A DNA stretch of 64,000 nt from positions 37,590-101,589 of the forward strand of contig JAAYLH010000060.1 of NCBI GenBank assembly GCA_012521995.1, given 5' to 3'. Both the position numbers and the translations under genes were made by a program. The notes beneath the pieces were generated by a model, which was given only the letters and a program-made list of their open reading frames with translations, ran no database searches and had not been told where the DNA came from. Origin of the DNA: Bacteroidales bacterium (GTDB lineage: Bacteria; Bacteroidota; Bacteroidia; Bacteroidales; UBA7960). Below are positions 26,363 to 34,899 of the stretch, piece by piece; position 1 is the stretch's first letter; each line of letters begins with the position of its first letter.

Positions 26363-28252
26363 TCAATGAAATTCCCTGAGGCTCTCGTGGATTCCCTTGT
26401 GAATTTCAAACCAAAATTCCAATCCTGCTTCAAACTTATCTTCCTCAAATGCCCTGATCCATGTATTGAGGGCTTCATCTTTCACCTCGTCTTCATCCGC
26501 CTTTTTCTTCAGGAAAGAAAATACGAAGTCAACATTACGCTCCGTTTCCCAAAAAATTGAGGCGTTGCGGCTGTTGATCCGTGTTGCTGTAAGCTTCAAC
26601 TTATGCAGAAAATCATCTCGCTGCCCGTAAAGTTTCTCCATCACATCCGGTAGAATGTCTTCAGCCCAGGCGCGATGGAAACGGCAGAACCCGAGATTGT
26701 CAAGCATCAGTTCCCTGATCATGCGCTCAGCATTTTGCTTTCCCAGTTCGCGAGGCGGGATAAAATCCTTGCCGTAGACCATGTAATATTTTCCCATGAT
26801 GGCCATTGGTGAAAGAACGCCGGGTGTCCAATACTGGTTGGGCACCATCCACCCTTGCCGGGCGAAGCCGATATGTACAAAACGATCAATGACGCCAACC
26901 CCTTTTTCGCGCGACAAGCGGCGGGCCAGCTTCCGGGCACCAAGGGAAAGGTCAATCTTACCATCCTTCCTGACCATTTCCTCAAGCAAGGCTACTCCTA
27001 TCCTGGCATTGTGCATGGAGTCTTTTACCACATCAAAACCCTTGACTGAAAATTTTGGTTTCCGATCCACACCCAGCTCCTCTGGCTTGATCAGGTCATC
27101 AGCCATGCACTCCATAAGCCATGACAGCACCCCACCCACCGAAATCGCGTCGAAACCATAAGCATCTGCTTTTCCATTGAGCAGTTCTGCCGCACGCTGG
27201 TCAAACACCCCACACAAAGGCCCCATGGTCTGATAGGGTTCATAGTCTTTCTTATAATGATTGTTCATTTTCTTGCAAACGGCCACACAAGGTTCTCCAC
27301 AGTTCTTTTGTTGTTTCTGTTCGATGGTTTCCTCATTAAACTGCTTGAGGTAATGATCCAAAACAAACCGCTTATGCAGGTCCAGTCGCTCCTCTTTACG
27401 CATATAAATCGTCCGGTAATTGAAAGCGATGATGCGTTCATTCATCGTGGCGAAGTTGATCCCGAAAGTCCCCCCTGTGTTAAAAGCCGGATCGTACCTG
27501 TATTTGGTGGTGGCCTCAAAGTCCATGGCCGCCATCTTTTTATCATACCTGTCGTGAAACCATTGGTCGGCCACCTTGCGATCCCTAAAATCTTCATCTA
27601 CATAAGTACCCCCGTAGATAATGCCCACAATGCCATGCTGCTGCAAAAGTTTGGTGCCAAATCCTCCCCGCCCGGCCCAGCAATCCACAGCGGTCAACGC
27701 TCCTTTTTTTACAGGTGCTGATGCAATGGCTCCGCTATCTGTGTGCATGGCAGCCGGCCCCACAGCTAAAACCCTGGGTTCTTCTTCGTAGCGTGAGGAG
27801 AAATGATCCAGTGCATATTGCATCACCCCATAAACGCCTCCCCTGCCAGTCTGCCACAGGGTCTCGGGATGAACCTGATGCAGCTCCACCTCAACTTCTT
27901 CCCCGTGGTTGCGATTGAGATAGAGAATAGATGGCATGGCGGCCTTCCCTATTATGGAAAACATGTTAATACCCAGGTTGTCAAACACCAGGCCTGCACC
28001 ACCCATGGAAGAAATGAAGAACCCGTGCCAGGAAGGCGACATCCCTGTAAATATCAACCTGTTAGAACCAGGAAAAACCGAACCGGCCAGCAATCCGGCA
28101 CCAATATTGAGACTGTTGTGTTTGTAGGCCAGGTGAATGCCCAGGTCAACAGGGCCATAAAAACTTCCAACAGGATACTTGTTTATTCGATAAAAACCAT
28201 TGGAGGCATCAATCATCAGTACCCGTAAGTTTTCCGTTCTTTTTTCCGCCAT
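26363..28252 (-). CDS. Aldehyde:ferredoxin oxidoreductase family protein (tungsten pterin)
   Basis: 629 residues, in the range of AOR-family enzymes. Ligands for the [4Fe-4S] cluster are visible: C318, C322 and C326 in CGEPCVAVC, and C523 in LGFCRFHRAW. The N-terminal pterin-binding domain is recognisable (GPVDLGIHLAYKHN, then FISSMGGAGLVFDNLGI shown in part). The middle domain has DAYGFDAISVGGVLSWLMEC. Such enzymes oxidise aldehydes to acids with ferredoxin in anaerobes. No ferredoxin, pterin-synthesis or tungstate-uptake gene adjoins it. The specific aldehyde, and the AOR, FOR or WOR subfamily, cannot be told. Confidence 0.9.
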   Translation of the reverse strand: MAEKRTENLRVLMIDASNGFYRINKYPVGSFYGPVDLGIHLAYKHNSLNIGAGLLAGSVFPGSNRLIFTGMSPSWHGFFISSMGGAGLVFDNLGINMFSIIGKAAMPSILYLNRNHGEEVEVELHQVHPETLWQTGRGGVYGVMQYALDHFSSRYEEEPRVLAVGPAAMHTDSGAIASAPVKKGALTAVDCWAGRGGFGTKLLQQHGIVGIIYGGTYVDEDFRDRKVADQWFHDRYDKKMAAMDFEATTKYRYDPAFNTGGTFGINFATMNERIIAFNYRTIYMRKEERLDLHKRFVLDHYLKQFNEETIEQKQQKNCGEPCVAVCKKMNNHYKKDYEPYQTMGPLCGVFDQRAAELLNGKADAYGFDAISVGGVLSWLMECMADDLIKPEELGVDRKPKFSVKGFDVVKDSMHNARIGVALLEEMVRKDGKIDLSLGARKLARRLSREKGVGVIDRFVHIGFARQGWMVPNQYWTPGVLSPMAIMGKYYMVYGKDFIPPRELGKQNAERMIRELMLDNLGFCRFHRAWAEDILPDVMEKLYGQRDDFLHKLKLTATRINSRNASIFWETERNVDFVFSFLKKKADEDEVKDEALNTWIRAFEEDKFEAGLEFWFEIHKGIHESLREFH

Positions 28253-28640
28253 AACCTTATGTTTTAATCAGGTTGTTATTTGCCGATAAAATTAATATTT
28301 TAAAAAATAAGGTTTTAAGTTAATAAAGAACAAAGCCTTTAAAAAGAAGACTTAATTTTCTCCACGCCTTCTGTGATTATATGAGTATTTATTTCAGGTG
28401 TATGGACCTTTTGTGCCAAGGCGACCTTTTGGATATACCTTAAATCGTTGGCCGATTTGAGCACGTGAAACCCCTGTGATTGTGCCAGTTGGCCTTCCCC
28501 CGGAGAGCCGGAAACAAAAGCCTGCGCGTGACAAAAACGGTTCTACATTCCACTCAATTACTCTGAATCGTAACACATCCACCTGATTGTTTTTTGTCTT
28601 AAATTAATTATTTCTCATTTTTAAAATTTAATTTTTCATT
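28253..28640. other. Intergenic stretch upstream of the oxidoreductase, no gene seen
   Basis: It holds the presumed promoter of the oxidoreductase gene, not identified. A 62-codon open frame on the minus strand (28394-28582) is Arg/Gly-rich, matches no family I know and is probably not a gene. G+C content rises locally around 28420-28540, which might mark a decayed sequence or a structured RNA. I cannot support either. Confidence 0.45.
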
Positions 28641-28727
28641 CTACCACGCTCGTACCATCCTCGTATAAGCCTCGTGCCTGGCTCGGATACGGCCTTGCTG
28701 TACAAGACCAAAGCAGCTCTTTGGTAG
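28641..28727. repeat. 11-bp periodic element A with flanking inverted repeat
   Basis: Consecutive 11-bp units begin CTCGTA, CTCGTA, CTCGTG, CTCGGA, CCTTGC at 28649, 28660, 28671, 28682 and 28693, with weaker units on each side. On the other strand this reads as ACGAG every 11 bases. The array is bounded by CTACCA (28641) and its complement TGGTAG (28722). A second element with the same period lies near 43.7 kb. Function unknown. Confidence 0.7.
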
Positions 28728-28773
28728 GGTTTTGGCTGGATTTTTTGGTGGAAGGGCGGGTGGGGCATGGCAA

Positions 28774-28811
28774 TAAAAAACCGTCTCCCGGGAAAGCCAG
28801 GGAGACGGTTT
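28774..28811 (-). terminator. Intrinsic terminator after the nfu gene
   Basis: Perfect 12-bp stem AAACCGTCTCCC/GGGAGACGGTTT with a 10-nt loop. On the minus strand it leads into TTTTTT. It ends the SPOR-trmB-atl-mrp-nfu operon. Confidence 0.93.
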
Positions 28812-28832
28812 CAGGAATGATTTTAATAGGTT

Positions 28833-29078
28833 TTATATGGCTTCCACCGATTTGATTTCGGGGATGGCTTTTTTCATGGCTTGTTCAACGCCGTTTTTGA
28901 GGGTCATGGTGCTCATTGGGCAGGAGCCGCAGGCACCAAGCAGTTCGACATTGACAACGTTGTCTTCGGTTAATTCAACAAAGCGGATATTTCCGCCATC
29001 AGCCTCGAGGTAGGGGCGGATCTGGTCGATGACTTTTTGTACTTTCTGAATGAGTTCGGGATTCTGATTCTGGGACAT
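28833..29078 (-). CDS. NifU-like iron-sulfur scaffold/carrier (Nfu domain)
   Basis: 81 residues consisting only of the Nfu domain. It has RPYLEADGGNIRFVEL and the cluster-binding CGSCPMS motif (CxxC). Nfu proteins take [4Fe-4S] or [2Fe-2S] clusters from the main assembly machinery to target proteins. It follows the mrp gene by 49 bases on the same strand. Mrp is also an Fe-S carrier, so the pair probably works together. A short stand-alone Nfu is common in Bacteroidota. Confidence 0.95.
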   Translation of the reverse strand: MSQNQNPELIQKVQKVIDQIRPYLEADGGNIRFVELTEDNVVNVELLGACGSCPMSTMTLKNGVEQAMKKAIPEIKSVEAI

Positions 29079-29127
29079 GGTCGTTTTATTTTTGATGGAA
29101 CAATATTTTGCTTATTGGGAAAGGGTG

Positions 29128-30216
29128 TTACACACCCACTATTTCATTTTTTCGTGCATTGGAGATGGACACCTGCTGCGCGAGTTTTTCGGCCAGGCTG
29201 TCGAAATAAGGCCTGGATAGGCTGTTGTGGTGCAGCACTTCGGGCTTGCCCTGGTCGCCGGCTTCACGCACCGACTGTATCAGGGGGATCTGGCCCAGGA
29301 AAGGCAGGTCCATGGCCTCAGCCATTTGTTTTCCGCCATCGTGTCCAAAAATGTAATACTTGTTTTCGGGCAGTTCGGCAGGGGTGAACCAGGCCATGTT
29401 TTCGACCACGCCCAGCACAGGCACGTGTATGTTATCGTTCGAGAACATGCTGACGGCCTTGCGAGCATCGGCCAGGGCCACCTCTTGGGGGGTGGTGACG
29501 ATGATGGCGCCCGTCAGGGGCACGGTCTGTACCAGCGAAAGGTGGATATCGCCGGTGCCCGGGGGCAGGTCGATAATCATATAGTCGAGTTCGCCCCAGT
29601 CGGCATCGGTGAAGAGCTGTTTGAGGGCTCCTGATGCCATGGGCCCGCGCCAGATTAGGGCGCGGGAGGCATCGACAAAAAAGCCGATGGACAGGATCGA
29701 AACGCCGTGTTTTTTTAGGGGCAATACCTTTGTGTGCCCTTCGATGTCAACGGCCTGGAGCTGGTCGTCTAAGGCCTGGAACATCAGGGGCACTGAAGGT
29801 CCGTAGATGTCAGCGTCGAGCAGGCCTGTGCGGGCGCCGCTCCGGGCCAGAGTGATGGCCAGGTTGGCTGCCACTGTCGATTTGCCTACTCCGCCTTTGC
29901 CACTGGCTACGGCGATGATGTTTTTCACCCCTTTCAGCAAGGTTTCTTCCTGCTTGCGGGTGCTGGTGACTTTGGAGGTAAGATTGACCTCCACATCGGC
30001 ATCCTTACTCACCAGTTCGTGGACGGCACGGATGCAGGCATTCTTGATGCTCTCCTTCAGGGGGCAGGCGGGGGTGGTCAGCACCACCGAAAACCGGACC
30101 TTATGGCCTTCAATTTCGAGGTCGCGGATCATACCGAGGCTCACCAGGTCCTTCTTCAGGTCAGGTTCAATGACTTGGCCTAGTGCGTTTAACACTTGTT
30201 CTGTAGTAATCTGCAC
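29128..30216 (-). CDS. mrp: Mrp/ApbC-family iron-sulfur carrier ATPase
   Basis: 362 residues starting at GTG (30216). Upstream in-frame codons meet a stop before any ATG. An N-terminal MIP18 domain (about 1-85; TTPACPLKESI with Cys51) is followed by a deviant Walker A GKGGVGKS at 106-113, and DLPPGTGD. Mrp proteins bind and transfer Fe-S clusters in an ATP-dependent way. The CxxC pair present in the C-terminal part of ApbC is missing: this place reads ENMAWFTPAELPENKYYIFG. I recall such a variant from Bacteroidota. Clusters may be held by other residues or passed to the adjacent Nfu. Confidence 0.93.
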   Translation of the reverse strand: MQITTEQVLNALGQVIEPDLKKDLVSLGMIRDLEIEGHKVRFSVVLTTPACPLKESIKNACIRAVHELVSKDADVEVNLTSKVTSTRKQEETLLKGVKNIIAVASGKGGVGKSTVAANLAITLARSGARTGLLDADIYGPSVPLMFQALDDQLQAVDIEGHTKVLPLKKHGVSILSIGFFVDASRALIWRGPMASGALKQLFTDADWGELDYMIIDLPPGTGDIHLSLVQTVPLTGAIIVTTPQEVALADARKAVSMFSNDNIHVPVLGVVENMAWFTPAELPENKYYIFGHDGGKQMAEAMDLPFLGQIPLIQSVREAGDQGKPEVLHHNSLSRPYFDSLAEKLAQQVSISNARKNEIVGV

Positions 30217-30294
30217 AGTAATCTTTATTTAGACTTTGTAAAAGTAATGCTTTTTTTTCTGACGGCAAGGGAAATGAAACGCGAAAAAAGTATT

Positions 30295-30630
30295 TCAATA
30301 CCTCAATTCCTTTGCGGGATCCCAGAAGTGCTTGCTGAAGTCTACGATCTGGTCGTCTATCACCTCAATGCCTTCCGATTCGAGGAGTTGTTTCATGACA
30401 CTGGAGCCCCCGAAATGGTGTTTTCCCGTAAGGGTGCCGTTGCGGTTGACCACGCGGTGGGCAGGGACGTATTCGCTGCAATGGTGCGAGCCGTTCATGG
30501 CCCAGCCCACCATGCGCGCCGCTCCGACGCTGCCCAGGTAAGCGGCGATGGCGCCATAGGAGGTGACCCGCCCGGGGGGGATGAGACGCACCACCTCGAA
30601 CACCTTCTCGAAAAAGGAGGGATCAGCCAT
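30295..30630 (-). CDS. Alkyltransferase-like protein (ATL), inactive MGMT homologue
   Basis: 111 residues, the MGMT C-terminal DNA-binding domain only: FEVVRLIPPGRVTSYGAIA, GSVGAARMVGWAMNGS and VPAHRVVNRNGTL. The alkyl-accepting Cys of the PCHR motif is Ala (PAHR), so it cannot repair by methyl transfer. ATL proteins instead bind O6-alkylguanine and hand it to nucleotide excision repair. The gene overlaps the end of trmB by 8 bases, so the two are translated together, though no functional link is obvious. Confidence 0.92.
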   Translation of the reverse strand: MADPSFFEKVFEVVRLIPPGRVTSYGAIAAYLGSVGAARMVGWAMNGSHHCSEYVPAHRVVNRNGTLTGKHHFGGSSVMKQLLESEGIEVIDDQIVDFSKHFWDPAKELRY

Positions 30631-31312
30631 GGGAGTGGGGGGTGTTTAGCGAGAAGCGCAGGTATTTGATGGGGATACCTTCGGCCCTGAAGATGTTTTC
30701 GTAATGGGTCTGAATGGCTTTGATAAGGGGCTCGTCTACATTGCCCTTTTCATACAGGTCGGCGGTGTGGTAATGCAGGGTATGGCCGCCTCCCCTGACC
30801 ACTTCAAGGGTATATTCGTAGAGTTCGGTGCTGTCGGTTTTCAGGTGGATGGGGCTGTCGGGCCTGAGGATGCCAGCATAGCGTTCGAGGAAACGGGGCG
30901 AGGTGAGGCGTTTCTTCTGGCGCGATTGTCTGGGCTGGGGGTCGGGGAAGGTGATCCAGATGCCGCTGACCTCTGCCGGCCCGAAGAAGTAGTTGATGCG
31001 TTCGGCTTGGATGCGCAGGAAAGCTGCATTGTCGATGCCTTCTTCCAGGGCCTGGTTGGCGCCTTTCCAGAGGCGCTCGCCCTTGATGTCAATGCCGATA
31101 AAGTTCTGCCCGGGGTATTTTCGTGCCAGGGCCAGTGTATATTCTCCCTTGCCGCATCCCATCTCAAGGACAATGGGACGGTCGTTTCTGAAAAAGGCCC
31201 GGTTCCAGTTTCCCTTATGGGGATGATCGGTGACGGGATAACGGTCGTTAGGCTGAATCACATTTGCAAAGCTTGCAATCTCGGCAAAGCGCTTCAGTTT
31301 TTTCTTACCCAC
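30623..31312 (-). CDS. trmB: tRNA (guanine46-N7)-methyltransferase
   Basis: 229 residues with a GTG start at 31312; no ATG lies in frame upstream before the SPOR gene stop. The SAM-binding motif is LEMGCGKGEYTLALA, followed by FIGIDIKGERLW. The catalytic and tRNA-binding segment is WITFPDPQPRQSRQKKRLT, here given as WITFPDPQP and KKRLT. It forms m7G46 in tRNA. The lysine-rich start (GKKKLKRFAEI) is usual in Bacteroidota TrmB. Confidence 0.96.
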   Translation of the reverse strand: MGKKKLKRFAEIASFANVIQPNDRYPVTDHPHKGNWNRAFFRNDRPIVLEMGCGKGEYTLALARKYPGQNFIGIDIKGERLWKGANQALEEGIDNAAFLRIQAERINYFFGPAEVSGIWITFPDPQPRQSRQKKRLTSPRFLERYAGILRPDSPIHLKTDSTELYEYTLEVVRGGGHTLHYHTADLYEKGNVDEPLIKAIQTHYENIFRAEGIPIKYLRFSLNTPHSHG

Positions 31313-31336
31313 AACTAAAAAAGATGTTTTGTAAGG

Positions 31337-32479
31337 TTAATTACGATGAAGAATCCAAGCGCCGGGGTTGACTTCCTGCTGTACCCTGGGCAAAAGGGCT
31401 TCGGCTTCTTCCAGATTGTTGAAAAAGGCATAGCACACCCTGTGGTAACCTGTGTTGGTAGTCATGAATATCTGGGCTTGGTTGGCGCCTTTTCCCCTAA
31501 GCTCATTGACCAGGCTGATGGCTTGGGCTTCATCCTGGAATGCACCCACCACCAGGAAATAGGTTTTCTGTCCGGGGACAGGCTGTGCAGGTGCCTGGGC
31601 TGCAGCGGGCTGAGCTGAGGAAGCAGCTGTTGCGGGGCTTTCTTCAGGGGTAACGCTTTCAGAAGCAGGGGTTTCGGCTTCCGGTTCGCTGACAGGGGCT
31701 GGAGCGGCAAGCTCGGTTTGTGGTTTGGGGGCAGGGGCTATGCTTTTCTTGCCAAAGATGAAGTTCCAGTTGAAGGCCAGGATGATCGCAATCACAAGGA
31801 AAGGAATGATGAACCACGCCAGCCACTTAATGGCCGCGGGCAGGTCATGACGGGTAGGCTCGGAGGTGGCTGCAAAGGCGGTCGCAGCTTCCACGGGTTC
31901 GGAAACGGGTGTCACGATCTTTTCTGCCACAGGCTCGGGCTTGGGTTCGGGCTTCAAATCTTCAATGACAGGCTCTTCGACAGGTGTTTCCTCAATGGTT
32001 TCGATTACCGGGCTTGGCTCAGGCTCAGGCTCAGGCACGGGAGGCGGAGGCGGGGGAACCACTGCCTTGGGCGGCTCGCTGATGGTGCCCATCCCCGTGG
32101 CATCTGCAAGGTAATTGATGCTCAGGTCGGGATTAAACACCAGCTTGCCATCGGCATCATGGCTGAAAATCCCTACACGCTCCAACTGCACCTTTTGCCC
32201 CGACGACAGGGTCTCCCTGATCTCGCGGACGAAGTTGCCCAGGTATTCTTTTACCTGATTCAGGTCGTTGAGTTCCTTGCCTGCAATGTGGGCGATCAGT
32301 GGGGTGTCGCCATCTTTTTTGTCTGCATTGAAGGTAATCACCTTCTTGGGCGATTCGATTTTCTTTTCTTCCGGGATGAAACGGGCAGGAATGTACTTGG
32401 TGGAAAATTCCCCAAAGCCCGGGAGTAACACATATTCGTGATCAAAAAGCAGTTCGCTGATGTAGTTTCCGATTTTCAT
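31337..32479 (-). CDS. HU-CCDC81 and SPOR domain membrane protein
   Basis: 380 residues. The N-terminus (1-130) is two HU-like CCDC81-type domains: MKIGNYISELLFDHEYVLLPG, given as MKIGNYISELLFDHE, then VQLERVGIF. A Pro/Glu-rich linker follows, then one membrane helix at about 216-240, an Ala/Pro-rich linker, and a SPOR domain at about 304-380 (KTYFLVVGAFQDEAQA). SPOR domains bind denuded peptidoglycan at septa, so the protein may link the nucleoid or a cytoplasmic partner to the division site. This architecture is specific to Bacteroidota and its role is not established. Confidence 0.88.
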   Translation of the reverse strand: MKIGNYISELLFDHEYVLLPGFGEFSTKYIPARFIPEEKKIESPKKVITFNADKKDGDTPLIAHIAGKELNDLNQVKEYLGNFVREIRETLSSGQKVQLERVGIFSHDADGKLVFNPDLSINYLADATGMGTISEPPKAVVPPPPPPVPEPEPEPSPVIETIEETPVEEPVIEDLKPEPKPEPVAEKIVTPVSEPVEAATAFAATSEPTRHDLPAAIKWLAWFIIPFLVIAIILAFNWNFIFGKKSIAPAPKPQTELAAPAPVSEPEAETPASESVTPEESPATAASSAQPAAAQAPAQPVPGQKTYFLVVGAFQDEAQAISLVNELRGKGANQAQIFMTTNTGYHRVCYAFFNNLEEAEALLPRVQQEVNPGAWILHRN

Positions 32480-32640
32480 AGGTGTAATTTTTTTCCAGAA
32501 GATCCCAGTTTGTCATAAAATTGAAAAAACCTGAGTTTTGCCTCATTGAATCCTGTAAATTAATTCGTTGAGGAATTGAGGAGGCATTTTTTGGCAGGTC
32601 TAAATTAAGAAAAACTATTTACAATATGTAGATTCTACGC

Positions 32641-32663
32641 AAAAAAGCGGGTAAAGTTACCCG
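32641..32663 (-). terminator. Intrinsic terminator after kdsB
   Basis: CGGGTA/TACCCG stem (extendable to 7 bp) with a tiny loop. On the minus strand it is followed by C and six or more T. It begins 7 bases past the kdsB stop. Confidence 0.85.
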
Positions 32664-32669
32664 GGTGAT

Positions 32670-33422
32670 TTACAGCCATTGGGGCGGTAAGCGCCGGAGG
32701 TCTTCAGGGGTGTCGATTCCGGGGGAGTCGTATGAAGTTTCGGCCACATGGATGGGGTAGCCCTCTTGCATCCAGCGCAGTTGTTCGAGCGACTCGGCCT
32801 TTTCTAGGTCCCCAAAGGGGAGGCTGGCGATTTTTTTCAGCACACCCAGGCGGTAGGCATACATCCCGACGTGCCTAAAGAAGTGGTGTTGTTTGAGCCA
32901 CTGGTCCTGTTCTGCCCCGCGAATGAAGGGGATGGGCGATCGGCTGAAGTACAGGGCCTGGAAGTTGCGGTCGAAGACCACCTTGACGATGTTGGGGCTA
33001 AACAGCTCTTCGGCCCGGGTGATGTGCTTCACCAGGGTACTGATGCCTGTATCGGGATTCTGGAACAGGGATGCCAGCAATTCAATTTGTTCGGGCTGAA
33101 TAAAAGGCTCGTCGCCCTGGATGTTGATCACCACGTCCTTATCTCCGATTTCCTGTTCACCCGAAATAAGGGATGTGGCTTCCAGGCAGCGGTCAGTGCC
33201 ACTGCGGTGATGGCTGCCTGTCATGACAGCTTCCCCGAATTCGAGCACGTGGTGAAGGATACGTTCATCGTCGGTAGCCACCACGACCTTGTCGAACACT
33301 GGGCATTTCACGGCCTGCTCGAAGACTCTGCGGATCATCGACTTATTGCCGATCATGGCCAGGGGTTTGCCCGGAAAGCGCGTGGAGGCGTAACGGGCGG
33401 GGATGATGCCAATGTATTTCAT
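32670..33422 (-). CDS. kdsB: 3-deoxy-manno-octulosonate cytidylyltransferase
   Basis: 250 residues, normal for KdsB. It activates Kdo as CMP-Kdo for lipopolysaccharide inner-core synthesis. N-terminal IPARYASTRFPGKPLA is the nucleotide-binding signature. VVATDDERI, NIQGDEPFI and HVGMYAYR are further KdsB hallmarks. It lies 11 bases downstream of the deoxynucleoside kinase and is last in a four-gene operon. Its presence shows a Gram-negative envelope with Kdo-containing lipid A core. Confidence 0.97.
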   Translation of the reverse strand: MKYIGIIPARYASTRFPGKPLAMIGNKSMIRRVFEQAVKCPVFDKVVVATDDERILHHVLEFGEAVMTGSHHRSGTDRCLEATSLISGEQEIGDKDVVINIQGDEPFIQPEQIELLASLFQNPDTGISTLVKHITRAEELFSPNIVKVVFDRNFQALYFSRSPIPFIRGAEQDQWLKQHHFFRHVGMYAYRLGVLKKIASLPFGDLEKAESLEQLRWMQEGYPIHVAETSYDSPGIDTPEDLRRLPPQWL

Positions 33423-33433
33423 GCAGCAGGGGC

Positions 33434-34048
33434 TTAAAAAAGTCCGTGTATCTCTGCGTCGATGCGCTGTATGATGTGCCCCAGATCATCGGGGTTTTCG
33501 CTGAATTTAATGGTGTCGACATTCACAACAAGTAGTTTGCCCAGGTCGTAAGTCGAGATCCAGTCTTCATAAAGGTCGTTGAGGCGTTTGAGGTAATCGA
33601 GGCGGATGGAGCTTTCGTAATCGCGTCCTCTTTTCTGGATCTGGCTTACCAGGGTCCCCACGCTGGCCTTAAGGTAAATGAGCAGGTCGGGGGGCTTGAT
33701 GAAGGAACTCATCAGCTCAAACAGGCTTTTGTAGTTGTCGAAGTCGCGCGACGACATCAGGCCCATGGCGTGCAGGTTGGGTGCGAAAATTCTGGCATCC
33801 TCGTAGATGGTGCGGTCTTGTATCACAGTCTTGTCGCCTTCGCGGATCTCAACGATTTGGCGGAAACGGCTGTTAAGAAAATAGATCTGCAGGTTGAACG
33901 ACCAGCGCTGCATGTCTTCGTAAAAGTTATTCAGATAAGGATTGGTGTCCACATCTTCGTAATGGGCTTCCCAACCATAGTGTTTCGACAGCAGACCCGC
34001 CAATGTGGTTTTTCCTGATCCGATGTTCCCTGCAATGGCAATATGCAT
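33434..34048 (-). CDS. Deoxynucleoside kinase
   Basis: 204 residues of the dNK family (deoxyadenosine/deoxyguanosine/deoxycytidine kinase type). The P-loop is GNIGSGKTTL at 7-16. The substrate and catalytic region has QDRTIYEDARIF, and the lid region contains RGRDYESSI. It phosphorylates salvaged deoxynucleosides. Which base it prefers cannot be decided from sequence alone; relatives in Bacteroidota are usually called deoxyadenosine kinase-like. It is 26 bases downstream of a secreted-protein gene. Confidence 0.92.
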   Translation of the reverse strand: MHIAIAGNIGSGKTTLAGLLSKHYGWEAHYEDVDTNPYLNNFYEDMQRWSFNLQIYFLNSRFRQIVEIREGDKTVIQDRTIYEDARIFAPNLHAMGLMSSRDFDNYKSLFELMSSFIKPPDLLIYLKASVGTLVSQIQKRGRDYESSIRLDYLKRLNDLYEDWISTYDLGKLLVVNVDTIKFSENPDDLGHIIQRIDAEIHGLF

Positions 34049-34074
34049 AATGAATGTTTTTCTTAGGTTATGAA

Positions 34075-34899
34075 TTAAAACAGCACCTCGGCTGCCTGAT
34101 ATACCTTAATTTCATGGTTGGTCTGAATGAAAGCTTTGCGGTCGATAAGCATGCCTGACCGGATACCTGTTTCAGGTAACAAAAATAATCTTTCCTCCCG
34201 AAGGACAAAATCAAAAACCACCAATTCTTTTTTGGAAAACCAAAAAAGGAGGTTTCCTTTGACCTGGAATCGTTCGACATCTTTCCTGTCGATGTGGAAA
34301 AGCAAATTGCCAAAGGAATCGAAGACTGCGATGCCGTGGTTGGGCTGGCTGATGTATACATTCCTGTTGGCTTCGGTCATGAAGACTGGTGAATGGAAGC
34401 CGGGGAGTATCTCATGGAAGGGCAGGCTTTGGGCTTCCAGTCGAAGGGAGGGGCTGTAGCGCTGCAGCAGCCGGCTTTGGGGCATAAAGACCCAGAACCC
34501 GCCCTGAGCTGAGTTGCAGACCAGCGTGGGTAATTCCCCTGAGAGGACAGGGGCAGCATCAGGCAGGGGTTTTTCAGCCAGACTGCGATCGAGCCGCACG
34601 ACTTGCTGAAAGTCTGCGTGGTACACAAGGATATTCAGGGGATCGGAAGCGTCGATGCTGTGGATGTGCCCGTAGCCTGGATTGGAATAATGCCATTGCT
34701 GCTGCCCTTGTGCTTCGTATTTGGTCATCCCTTCGTGGGTTGCGCAGTATAAATTTCCAAGCGGATCGACTGTGAAGAAGTGGCAGGAAAGGGGCAGGCT
34801 GCTTTCAGGGCTGAACACATCCTGTGCCTTAGCCTCCGTGATAAGAAACGGAAGCAGGGCCAGGAAAAGAATGCCCGGAAGACAGTACAACTGCTTCAT
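34075..34899 (-). CDS. Secreted protein of unknown function, probable beta-propeller
   Basis: 274 residues with a clear signal peptide (GILFLALLPFLITEAKA). The mature part has repeated strands of the type VDPLGNLYCATHEGMTKYEAQG and SQPNHGIAVFDSFGNLLFHI (excerpts), which suggests a small beta-propeller. There is no catalytic motif. The start overlaps the end of the GH3 gene by 4 bases (ATGA), so it is translationally coupled to it and lies in one operon with the kinase and kdsB. I do not recognise the family. Confidence 0.65.
   Translation of the reverse strand: MKQLYCLPGILFLALLPFLITEAKAQDVFSPESSLPLSCHFFTVDPLGNLYCATHEGMTKYEAQGQQQWHYSNPGYGHIHSIDASDPLNILVYHADFQQVVRLDRSLAEKPLPDAAPVLSGELPTLVCNSAQGGFWVFMPQSRLLQRYSPSLRLEAQSLPFHEILPGFHSPVFMTEANRNVYISQPNHGIAVFDSFGNLLFHIDRKDVERFQVKGNLLFWFSKKELVVFDFVLREERLFLLPETGIRSGMLIDRKAFIQTNHEIKVYQAAEVLF

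Noticed and set aside
28394..28582. 62-codon frame in the gap before the oxidoreductase
   Set aside because: Arg/Gly-rich, no start signal, no homologue known to me. Kept only as a note in the intergenic entry.
31718..32428. 236-codon open frame opposite the SPOR protein gene
   Set aside because: Gly/Arg/Leu-rich reverse reading of the Pro/Glu-rich linker; no family features.
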